Source: Nemertoderma westbladi (taxonomy: Eukaryota; Xenacoelomorpha; Nemertodermatida; Nemertodermatidae). From it: DNA of 60,000 nucleotides. The stretch covers positions 64,001-124,000 of the forward strand of contig JAUCBJ010007253.1 of assembly GCA_032718475.1 (NCBI GenBank), in the 5' to 3' direction. A program made the translations under genes and the position numbers. Of the stretch, positions 1-8,970 are shown one piece after another. Every line of letters begins with the position of its first letter. Position 1 is the first letter of the stretch. The notes below the pieces were generated by a model that was not told the origin of the DNA, ran no database searches, and saw nothing but the letters and a program-made list of their open reading frames with translations.

Positions 1-1092
1 TCAGTGAGAATAATTGCCCCATGATAAAACCCGACTAAGCGGTACAATGTTGTTGCTATGAATTTACTTCTTTCAAAACCATTAAGTGTCAGATAGTTCA
101 ACTCCTCTTCTACTTCCGCTTTAATGTCATCCACATTAAAACCACTTAGTGGTTGTTCAACACCCATAGCAGCTATGCCAACCGATTGACTTTCCTTTGA
201 TGTTTTAAGTTTTTTCCTTACAGTTACGAACCTGAAAAGTTAATACAAATATACTGTTATTAAAATCAACCGAACTTAAATACAGTATCGCATTTTCATT
301 CATATATTCCAAAAATCCTATAATATAATCCAAAGATGCAATTCCAAAGATAGTACAATACTACCCCGTAGCCCCTACTGTTGTATAATGACTGCAAATA
401 CGAAATGTCTAAATATATATGTTATGTTGTAGGCCTATACAATTAACTAAATATTCAACTTACCTATTATACAGTTTACCGCAAGCAACTTGTGTTTTAT
501 AGTCTTTACTGGTTGCGGAATCTTTAACTTTCACCGACTTTGTCACCGTCTTTTTATAGAAATAGGTGTTTGCACGTTCGCTAGGAAATACCTTTGTAAT
601 ATTAACGGCCCACTCTTGTAGTTGTTCGTGATTCAACCCAGCATCATAACACGAAGAGACTATAAGCGAAACCAACGTGCTTCTATGAGCTTCCCCAAAC
701 GGCACCCCATTGCCACATCGTTTTAACAAATCACGGCCCTCTGCGGACATCCGCAGTATATCAACAAGACCATCTTGGCAGATGCGCACCTTAGCAGTAC
801 TTGAATAAATTGGCACTGGTGGTTCAGGTATTCGTATTGGTGAACAAATATAGGACGACACAGTAGGAGAAATATCAGATTGCTCCATATTTGAATTTCC
901 AGCACTTAGGCCTACATCAGGGGCAATCCCAGAAGCCGACTCTCCATCTCCTTTGGCATGTTTGACTGGCGGACATCCACAATAAGTACAAGCTTGCGAC
1001 TTACCCGTATCATCAGGCAAAAAGTATTCCGGACATTCACCTTCCTCACAATCCTTACAGTGAGTTCTCATAATACTATGAATATCCTTCAT
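1..1092 (-). CDS. Two-exon gene (partial): unrecognised protein with Cys/His zinc-binding-like cluster; join of 464-1092 and 1-231
   Basis: I do not recognise the product. The upstream exon is open from at least 1206; I place the start at the ATG at 1092 (A at -3), with another in-frame ATG at 1071. Counting from 1071, a Cys/His cluster lies at residues 5-38, with spacing C-x2-C-x4-C-x14-C-x2-C-x-C-x4-H and ending in the motif CGCPPVKH; this suggests a small zinc-binding module (inference). A Ser/Pro-rich linker follows, then a segment with WAVNITKVFPSE and a basic stretch up to CGKLYN. A GTAAGT donor splits the next codon after AG; the next exon supplies G, then stays open for 76 codons to the window edge and includes an acidic stretch (VDDIKAEVEEEL). 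The 3' end lies outside the window. If translation began at 1206, residues 17-38 would form a hydrophobic, membrane-like segment, but that part is AT-rich and may be untranslated or intronic. Similar Cys-rich plus FPSE-type proteins are, from memory, common as unannotated genes in sponges and cnidarians; this is a weak hint. Confidence 0.7.
232..463 (-). other. Intron, 232 bp, GT-AG
   Basis: On the minus strand the donor is GTAAGT at 463-458, a perfect consensus, and it directly follows the last coding bases AAT AG. The acceptor is TTTTCAG ending at 232. Joining the exons keeps the frame (phase 2 split: AG|G), and the downstream exon is then open to the window edge, whereas reading through the donor meets a TAA at once. 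The interior is AT-rich, as expected for an intron. A branch point was not assigned. Confidence 0.8.
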
Positions 1093-1397
1093 AATTAAAT
1101 TAATAGAAAATATTACAGAAATACAAACACCATACGAGTATAAAAAGCCTAATATGCTGTATGTATTATTATATATTGTGTGGTTGTAATAATTATTGCC
1201 AGTCATAAGGTTGTATAAAAGTAAGATGCAGCCTATATCTGTATATTAAATATATAGGCCTACCGGTATATATATATATATACCAGTATACCGGTACATA
1301 TAATGGTACCGGTACTGATAGGCCCTTAAAATCGATGACGCAAAGCAACATAAAACTTTGAATGGCTAGAGTGGAGATGTAATGGCCATGTGGTAAT
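1093..1397. other. Upstream region of the minus-strand gene, with a (TA)n palindrome
   Basis: This AT-rich stretch lies immediately upstream of the proposed start codon and may hold 5' UTR, an upstream intron or promoter. No convincing TATA box or initiator can be assigned. It contains AGGCCTA motifs, the palindrome GG(TA)8CC at 1265-1284, and several GGTACCGGTAC-like blocks at 1290-1320. A 112-codon open frame on the minus strand (1193-1531) is low-complexity, crosses repeats and is not supported as a gene. Confidence 0.5.
1265..1284. repeat. (TA)8 microsatellite inside a perfect 20-bp palindrome
   Basis: The sequence is GG, eight TA units, then CC, which is self-complementary over 20 bp. 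It is followed at once by ACCGGTAC-type blocks, so the local sequence could extrude a hairpin or cruciform. It is probably length-polymorphic. Confidence 0.85.
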
Positions 1398-1869
1398 GGC
1401 CATCTACAGTTAAGAACACTGGTCACTTTCTGGCTGAAGCTCAGCCAAAAATTATCCACATATTTACAGCCAGAAACTGTCCGTGCAGCCACTATTTGTC
1501 CTTCACAGGCTACGATTATATTTTCGGACATATTTTGGCTGTAACTTCACTAGTCCTCAAAGCAGAAGCTGGGCACATAAGGCATAAGGCTGTAAGGAAG
1601 GGGACAATTTTTACTTTTAATATTAATGATGTTATCCCAACGATGAGATTCTAATTCTCAAATTAATTTATACAGAATTTTATGGCGGTTCTAATGGCAT
1701 AATTTTTAGAATGCCAATGTTAAAATTTCACTGCCGGTTTTCAAATGAAATTTAGCATTGTTTTCTATGGAGAAATTTCACTCTGAGAGCATTTTCCGCG
1801 GACACATTCTGGCTGTAAATTGGCAGATTGGACAAATTGTGACCAGTGTTCCTGACTGCTGGACTGGCC
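1398..1869. mobile_element. Foldback (MITE-like) element with imperfect terminal inverted repeats
   Basis: The two ends are related in inverse orientation. On the left, 1398-1426 begins GGCC and contains CAGTTAAGAACACTGGTCAC (1407-1426). On the right, 1839-1869 contains GTGACCAGTGTTCCTGACTG (1839-1858) and ends GGCC. The 20-bp cores match at 18 positions. Internal copies of a TTCTGGCTGTAAAT-like word occur in both orientations (around 1470, 1525 and 1805). No transposase ORF is present, so a non-autonomous element of about 470 bp is the best guess. The superfamily is not assigned and target-site duplications were not identified. Short open frames over it (for example 1758-1958 on plus) are incidental. 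Confidence 0.45.
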
Positions 1870-2400
1870 TACAGCAATGCAATACACAGCAGCACAGTAC
1901 TGCAGTCTGCAGTACAGCGCCTGCGCCTACCGCTTGCCACCTGCCGCGCTCCCGGTAGCGGTAGGGTAGGCCCCTAGCCTAATTCTGTAATTTCATGAAT
2001 TTTCGACATTAGTTCAGTAGGCAGTCATGGCAGTAGGCCAGGCAACCAAGAACTGAGGAAGGCCTAGTTTGCATTAACTACAGCTACCCAGAAGTCAGTA
2101 ACTGCATAACTACCGGCAGACCGGTACCGTACCGCTAGGCGCTAGATCGGTAACCGGTACGGGTACAGTAGGACAGCCTACCGGCAGACCGGTCCGGTAC
2201 GGTATGGAGGGAGAAGTATTACCGGTACCGGTACCAGTAAAGGTCAGAAATGGCATTACTGCCAGACTACACTCACACTGCAGCACTGTACTGCTGAACT
2301 GCTGTACTGCACTACCCTGTGTCCACCTGACAGCCTGACTTGACTGCATGGCTGGCTGCAGTGATACAGTGCCGGTACTGTATGCAAGTCTGCTTGTGTA
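1870..2400. repeat. Repeat-rich spacer: ACCGGT and CAGTACTGC words
   Basis: No gene is seen. The stretch is dense in short palindromic words. CTACCGGCAGACCGGT occurs twice as an exact direct repeat (2110-2125 and 2178-2193), with many GGTACCGGTAC variants between and after. Two clusters of CAGTACTGC/CTGTACTGC words, at about 1885-1925 and 2275-2325, are roughly inverted relative to each other. It is more GC-rich than either side. A 79-codon minus-strand frame (2110-2349) is a product of this low-complexity sequence and is not accepted as coding. Confidence 0.6.
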
Positions 2401-2608
2401 GGTAACAAACCGCCAACATTTTCAAGATGATTTTCAACAAGATCCAGATGCCTAGATAAATATTGTCAAATTGACTTCATCTTGGTAATCTGATAAAATC
2501 CTTGAAACTTTTCCAAAGAAAATCTAGTAAAAAAGATCAAACAAGATTTTCTTTGCAATTTTACAAAGAAGTTTTTTTAGAGTGTATAAATAGTAAATAA
2601 TTAATAAA
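2401..2608 (-). other. Presumed 3' UTR/tail of the LINE fragment, with stem-loops
   Basis: This AT-rich stretch lies directly downstream of the retrotransposon stop codon on the minus strand. It holds a perfect 12-bp inverted repeat, CAAAGAAAATCT at 2514-2525 and its complement at 2544-2555 (18-nt loop). A competing 7-bp hairpin pairs 2549-2555 with 2564-2570. Known LINEs of several clades have a 3' stem-loop recognised by their reverse transcriptase. Assigning that role here is inference from position. Confidence 0.4.
2514..2555. repeat. 12-bp perfect inverted repeat (hairpin)
   Basis: The arms are 2514-2525 and 2544-2555, with 18 bases between. The word CAAAGAA recurs at 2564-2570, so the right arm can also pair with that copy and two mutually exclusive hairpins are possible. 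Confidence 0.85.
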
Positions 2609-2930
2609 CTAATAACTTACTGTTGGACTATTGTACCTATTTTTACATTGCACACGGAGGTGAGATTTAACTGCAGATTTAAAAGAATGTTGATTATTTA
2701 GGTTTTTAATTTCATTAGGCAGAGCGTTCCAATTTTTAATACCATTAAACAAGAAGGTATCAGATTCGAAGGATTTACAATTCGGGAGGTAGAAGTTTGA
2801 AGCACTAGCTCTGGTACTGTAAGAGTGTGTATTGCGCATGCGCACTCTGTTGAATTTTTGTTTTAGGTAATTGGGACATTCAGATTCAGAAATGTCATCT
2901 GGAGTTAGGTGGTATCTAGGATGTAAAAAA
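2609..2930 (-). mobile_element. Non-LTR retrotransposon (LINE) fragment: C-terminal tail of the reverse transcriptase ORF
   Basis: The minus-strand reading frame ends at 2609 and stays open upstream to about 2930, beyond the first possible start. It contains the typical C-terminal tail of LINE ORF2-type polyproteins: HPRYHLTP, then RNTHSYSTRAS, then FYLPNCKS, then KNWNALPNEIKN and SFKSAVKSHL. In this family the tail follows the reverse transcriptase and thumb region. The catalytic part is absent, so the copy is 5'-truncated, as is usual for LINEs, and cannot be active. On its upstream side (higher coordinates) an A/T run at 2924-2939 leads into the SINE, which may have inserted there or lie next to it. 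Clade (CR1/L2/Jockey-like) cannot be fixed from this tail alone. Confidence 0.75.
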
Positions 2931-2935
2931 AAAGC

Positions 2936-3145
2936 AAACAGTCGGCCGAAGCCGGAGGCGACCCGAAGGCTCCTCTTTCGATAGCTGCTACCCGAGAGGG
3001 TAGGGCTGGGCGCTACTCCTATCCCAAGTTTTGCTCCCAGTTATTTAACTGGTACTCATTCTATCGACCCCAGTGGATGAAAGGCTGAGTGGACCCTGGC
3101 AATAGATTGCAAGCCCGGCGCTCAACCAACTGAGCTACCCCGCCA
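2936..3145 (-). mobile_element. tRNA-derived SINE
   Basis: Read on the minus strand from 3145, the sequence opens with GGCGGGGTAGCTCAGTTGG. This is a tRNA-like 5' end with a perfect RNA polymerase III A box, TAGCTCAGTTGG, at 3137-3126. A degenerate B box, GGGGTCGATA, lies at 3071-3062. The head resembles an alanine-type tRNA, but no 3' acceptor strand closes the cloverleaf, and a GC-rich, non-tRNA body runs to about 2940. It ends near a homopolymer of about nine T (minus strand). The word ATGTA occurs at both edges (about 2920 and 3144) and could be a short target duplication, but this is weak. It is the most GC-rich block of the flank. Confidence 0.7.
3126..3137 (-). promoter_or_regulatory. 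RNA polymerase III A box of the SINE
   Basis: TAGCTCAGTTGG on the minus strand matches the TRGYNNANNNGG A-box consensus. The B-box-like sequence about 55 bp downstream, at 3071-3062, is degenerate, so transcription from this copy may be weak. Confidence 0.65.
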
Positions 3146-4330
3146 TGTATTGTGTAAATCGTTATAATTCTAATGTTTTTTTGTTTTATTCTAGGATAAT
3201 AATAGTGGTGGCAAAAAAAGTAAACTTTTTTGGTCGAGCGATATTATTTGGCGAGCGTAGCAAGACATGATGTCATGTTGATGAAATGATGACCATAAAG
3301 AAAAAACTCTTTTAAAACTCTCCATCTTGTTTCTTCATTACGCGTAATTAATATTTTAGAATTCAGTAAAAAAAATCATCTAGAATTGTAGCGATTTACG
3401 CCTCAAATTTTTAGGCGAGTCAATCTAGCCGAAAAAGGGGGTCAACCCGTAACAAATTCGCAATTCATCCATTCATTATTGTGGTTTTCAAACTAAAACA
3501 AATAAATAAATTACACCTAAAATCAATAGAGCAATCACAATTTAATTATGTGAAAAATCTTCAGTAATATTAATGGAAATTATGAAATTTCCTTGCAGTG
3601 GAATTGTATAATTTTTTTACAACGGTTACCTTATCGTGAAGTTTTAGATATATTTAAAAATTTCATACGGACTTCTAGTTTCCGAGATATAGCAATTAAT
3701 GTGTAACACGCCAGTGTAAATATTACTAATTTCCCATTGAATCACAGCTTATTGTGAAATTAATTAAATTATTCTGGAACATCACCATTTGCTACTTACT
3801 TTTCCCTACTGTTCCTTTTGTTTGGTTTGTGTTATGTAAATTTACGCAGATTTTCCATGAATAAACATAAGATCCGCAAAATAAAATTTTATAGACTTTT
3901 TTTTGGTCATTTATAAGGTAATTTAGAGTCCAAAATGTGTGGTTCGGATTGATTGCGAAATACTCATGGGTTTTTTGCTACATTGACTCGACTATTTGGT
4001 ATCTTGCCAAAAACAACTCATTCAATACACCAATGCTAGATACCGCGACAAAATTTACAATTTAGGTTTTCGATAATATCTTTGACAATTTTTGGTAAAA
4101 TTTAAAACGGGTTTCAGATTCGGAATATGCAGATGACACAGCGGTTCAAATATTATCTGGATTTCATTGCAAAGGCGAATAATAAAGCCGACGGAGGCTA
4201 AGTATTGCCAAATATACGATTTTAAATGGCTTCTTGTATCGAAATAGATCAGAAATGGAAAACGTTGTAATAATGACAACAATTCTGCACTTCTACTCTT
4301 GGCTTTAAATTTCCCTTTTGATAGTGGCCA
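3146..4330. other. AT-rich spacer without recognisable genes, bordering the satellite
   Basis: No convincing gene or RNA is seen. The stretch is AT-rich with many short A and T runs, unlike the GC-richer repeats to its left. A 75-codon minus-strand frame at 4055-4282 has no recognisable motif and unremarkable composition, and I treat it as chance. The last 30 bases contain CCTTTTGATAGTGG, which resembles a fragment of satellite half B (CCTTTTGATTTGG), so a degraded piece of monomer may sit right at the border. Confidence 0.55.
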
Positions 4331-5100
4331 ACCTTCTTCTGAGTTGGCTATTTTGTTGTAGTAATAAAAACTAACCTGATATCTTTTGATTTGGATAGTT
4401 TTTTGTAGTAATATAAACTAATCTTCTTCTGAGTTGGCTATTTTATTGTAGTAATAAAAACTAACCTGATATCTTTTGATTTGAATAGTTTTTTGTAGTA
4501 ATATAAACTAAACTTCTTCTGAGTTGGCTATTTTATTGTAGTAATAAAAACTAACCTGATATCTTTTGATTTGAATAGTTTTTTGTAGTAATATAAACTA
4601 AACTTCTTCTGAGTTGGCTATTTTGTTGTAGTAATAAAAACTAACCTGATATCTTTTGATTTGGATAGTTTTTTGTAGTAATATAAACTAATCTTCTTCT
4701 GAGTTGGCTATTTTATTGTAGTAATAAAAACTAACCTGATATCTTTTGATTTGAATAGTTTTTTGTAGTAATATAAACTAATCTTCTTCTGAGTTGGCTA
4801 TTTTATTGTAGTAATAAAAACTAACCTGATATCTTTTGATTTGAATAGTTTTTTGTAGTAATATAAACTAAACTTCTTCTGAGTTGGCTATTTTGTTGTA
4901 GTAATAAAAACTAACCTGGTATCTTTTGATTTGGATAGTTTTTTGTAGTAATATAAACTAATCTTCTTCTGAGTTGGCTATTTTATTGTAGTAATAAAAA
5001 CTAACCTGATATCTTTTGATTTGGATAGTTTTTTGTAGTAATATAAACTAATCTTCTTCTGAGTTGGCTATTTTATTGTAGTAATAAAAACTAACCTGAT

Positions 5101-8100
5101 ATCTTTTGATTTGAATAGTTTTTTGTAGTAATATAAACTAAACTTCTTCTGAGTTGGCTATTTTGTTGTAGTAATAAAAACTAACCTGATGTCTTTTGAT
5201 TTGAATAGTTTTTTGTAGTAATATAAACTAAACTTCTTTTGAGTTGGCTATTTCGTTGTAGTAATAAAAACTAACCTGATATCTTTTGATTTGAATAGTT
5301 TTTTGTAGTAATATAAACTAAACTTCTTCTGAGTTGGCTATTTTATTGTAGTAATAAAAACTAACCTGATATCTTTTGATTTGGATAGTTTTTTGTAGTA
5401 ATATAAACTAATCTTCTTCTGAGTTGGCTATTTTATTGTAGTAATAAAAACTAACCTGATATCTTTTGATTTGAATAGTTTTTTGTAGTAATATAAACTA
5501 AACTTCTTCTGAGTTGGCTATTTTGTTGTAGTAATAAAAACTAACCTGATGTCTTTTGATTTGAATAGTTTTTTGTAGTAATATAAACTAAACTTCTTTT
5601 GAGTTGGCTATTTCGTTGTAGTAATAAAAACTAACCTGATATCTTTTGATTTGAATAGTTTTTTGTAGTAATATAAACTAAACTTCTTCTGAGTTGGCTA
5701 TTTTGTTGTAGTAATAAAAACTAACCTGATGTCTTTTGATTTGAATAGTTTTTTGTAGTAATATAAACTAAACTTCTTCTGAGTTGGCTATTTTGTTGTA
5801 GTAATAAAAACTAACCTGATGTCTTTTGATTTGAATAGTTTTTTGTAGTAATATAAACTAAACTTCTTCTGAGTTGGCTATTTTGTTGTAGTAATAAAAA
5901 CTAACCTGATGTCTTTTGATTTGAATAGTTTTTTGTAGTAATATAAACTAAACTTCTTCTGAGTTGGCTATTTTGTTGTAGTAATAAAAACTAACCTGAT
6001 GTCTTTTGATTTGAATAGTTTTTTGTAGTAATATAAACTAAACTTCTTCTGAGTTGGCTATTTTGTTGTAGTAATAAAAACTAACCTGATGTCTTTTGAT
6101 TTGAATAGTTTTTTGTAGTAATATAAACTAAACTTCTTTTGAGTTGGCTATTTCGTTGTAGTAATAAAAACTAACCTGATATCTTTTGATTTGAATAGTT
6201 TTTTGTAGTAATATAAACTAAACTTCTTCTGAGTTGGCTATTTTATTGTAGTAATAAAAACTAACCTGATATCTTTTGATTTGGATAGTTTTTTGTATTA
6301 ATATAAACTAAACTTCTTCTGAGTTGGCTATTTCGTTGTAGTAATAAAAACTAACCTGGTATCTTTTGATTTGGATAGTTTTTTGTATTAATATAAACTA
6401 AACTTCTTCTGAGTTGGCTATTTTATTGTAGTAATAAAAACTAACTTGATATCTTTTGATTTGGATAGTTTTTTGTATTAATATAAACTAAACTTCTTCT
6501 GAGTTGGTTATTTCGTTGTAGTAATAAAAACTAACCTGGTATCTTTTGATTTGGATAGTTTTTTGTATTAATATAAACTAAACTTCTTCTGAGTTGGTTA
6601 TTTCGTTGTAGTAATAAAAACTAACCTGGTATCTTTTGATTTGGATTTTTTTTTGTATTAATATAAACTAAACTTCTTTTGAGTTGGCTAATTTGTTGTA
6701 GTAATAAAAACTAACCTGGTATCTTTTGATTTGGATAGTTTTTTGTAGTAATATAAACTAAACTTCTTTTGAGTTGGCTATTTCGTTGTAGTAATAAAAA
6801 CTAACCTGATATCTTTTGATTTGAATAGTTTTTTGTAGTAATATAAACTAAACTTCTTCTGAGTTGGCTATTTTATTGTAGTAATAAAAACTAACCTGAT
6901 ATCTTTTGATTTGGATAGTTTTTTGTATTAATATAAACTAAACTTCTTCTGAGTTGGCTATTTTATTGTAGTAATAAAAACTAACTTGATATCTTTTGAT
7001 TTGGATAGTTTTTTGTATTAATATAAACTAAACTTCTTCTGAGTTGGTTATTTCGTTGTAGTAATAAAAACTAACCTGGTATCTTTTGATTTGGATAGTT
7101 TTTTGTATTAATATAAACTAAACTTCTTCTGAGTTGGTTATTTCGTTGTAGTAATAAAAACTAACCTGGTATCTTTTGATTTGGATAGTTTTTTGTATTA
7201 ATATAAACTAAACTTCTTTTGAGTTGGCTAATTTGTTGTAGTAATAAAAACTAACCTGGTATCTTTTGATTTGGATAGTTTTTTGTAGTAATATAAACTA
7301 AACTTCTTTTGAGTTGGCTATTTCGTTGTAGTAATAAAAACTAACCTGATATCTTTTGATTTGAATAGTTTTTTGTAGTAATATAAACTAAACTTCTTCT
7401 GAGTTGGCTATTTTATTGTAGTAATAAAAACTAACTTGATATCTTTTGATTTGGATAGTTTTTTGTATTAATATAAACTAAACTTCTTCTGAGTTGGTTA
7501 TTTCGTTGTAGTAATAAAAACTAACCTGGTATCTTTTGATTTGGATAGTTTTTTGTAGTAATATAAACTAAACTTCTTTTGAGTTGGCTATTTCGTTGTA
7601 GTAATAAAAACTAACCTGATATCTTTTGATTTGAATAGTTTTTTGTAGTAATATAAACTAAACTTCTTCTGAGTTGGCTATTTTATTGTAGTAATAAAAA
7701 CTAACCTGATATCTTTTGATTTGGATAGTTTTTTGTATTAATATAAACTAAACTTCTTCTGAGTTGGCTATTTCGTTGTAGTAATAAAAACTAACCTGGT
7801 ATCTTTTGATTTGGATAGTTTTTTGTATTAATATAAACTAAACTTCTTCTGAGTTGGCTATTTTATTGTAGTAATAAAAACTAACTTGATATCTTTTGAT
7901 TTGGATAGTTTTTTGTATTAATATAAACTAAACTTCTTCTGAGTTGGTTATTTCGTTGTAGTAATAAAAACTAACCTGGTATCTTTTGATTTGGATAGTT
8001 TTTTGTATTAATATAAACTAAACTTCTTCTGAGTTGGTTATTTCGTTGTAGTAATAAAAACTAACCTGGTATCTTTTGATTTGGATAGTTTTTTGTATTA

Positions 8101-8970
8101 ATATAAACTAAACTTCTTTTGAGTTGGCTAATTTGTTGTAGTAATAAAAACTAACCTGATATCTTTTGATTTGGATAGTTTTTTGTATTAATATAAACTA
8201 AACTTCTTCTGAGTTGGCTATTTTATTGTAGTAATAAAAACTAACTTGATATCTTTTGATTTGGATAGTTTTTTGTATTAATATAAACTAAACTTCTTCT
8301 GAGTTGGTTATTTCGTTGTAGTAATAAAAACTAACCTGGTATCTTTTGATTTGGATAGTTTTTTGTATTAATATAAACTAAACTTCTTCTGAGTTGGTTA
8401 TTTCGTTGTAGTAATAAAAACTAACCTGGTATCTTTTGATTTGGATAGTTTTTTGTATTAATATAAACTAAACTTCTTTTGAGTTGGCTAATTTGTTGTA
8501 GTAATAAAAACTAACCTGATATCTTTTGATTTGGATAGTTTTTTGTATTAATATAAACTAAACTTCTTCTGAGTTGGCTAATTTGTTGTAGTAATAAAAA
8601 CTAACCTGATATCTTTTGATTTGGATAGTTTTTTGTATTAATATAAACTAAACTTCTTCTGAGTTGGCTAATTTGTTGTAGTAATAAAAACTAACCTGGT
8701 ATCTTTTGATTTGGATAGTTTTTTGTATTAATATAAACTAAACTTCTTTTGAGTTGGCTAATTTGTTGTAGTAATAAAAACTAACCTGATATCTTTTGAT
8801 TTGGATAGTTTTTTGTATTAATATAAACTAAACTTCTTCTGAGTTGGCTAATTTGTTGTAGTAATAAAAACTAACCTGATATCTTTTGATTTGGATAGTT
8901 TTTTGTATTAATATAAACTAAACTTCTTCTGAGTTGGCTAATTTGTTGTAGTAATAAAAACTAACCTGGT
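5101..8970 (+). repeat. 43-monomer (3,870-bp) higher-order repeat, copy 1
   Basis: This block repeats immediately as 8971-12840. Marker variants recur exactly 3,870 bp apart: the unique TTGGATTTTT mutation (6641 and 10511), all five CTAACTTGAT sites (6441, 6981, 7431, 7881, 8241), and five consecutive GATGTC monomers (5731-6091). I found no difference in the lines compared. The left limit is set by monomer variants differing at 5071 versus 8941. Confidence 0.85.

Noticed and set aside
723-905. Short minus-strand ORF
   Set aside because: It is a shadow, in another frame, of the accepted exon 464-1092.
1193-1531. 112-codon minus-strand ORF
   Set aside because: It spans the TA palindrome and the foldback element, and its residues reflect low-complexity repeats (YIYIYT); no motif is seen.
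1758-1958. 66-codon plus-strand ORF
   Set aside because: It lies over the right arm of the foldback element and CAGTACTGC repeats; the composition is repeat-driven.
2110-2349. 79-codon minus-strand ORF
   Set aside because: It is read from ACCGGT and CTGTACTGC repeats, giving a Thr/Gly/Pro/Val-rich nonsense pattern.
3060-3145. Functional tRNA-Ala gene
   Set aside because: The A box is perfect but the B box is degenerate and no 3' acceptor strand completes the cloverleaf; a SINE head explains it better.
4055-4282. 75-codon minus-strand ORF next to the array
   Set aside because: No recognisable domain, AT-rich spacer composition and no splice context; most likely chance.
4560-4680. Stem-loop TAGTTT/AAACTA within half A as a transcription terminator or RNA structure
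   Set aside because: Only 6 bp with a 13-nt loop, lost in half B, and expected by chance in such AT-rich DNA.
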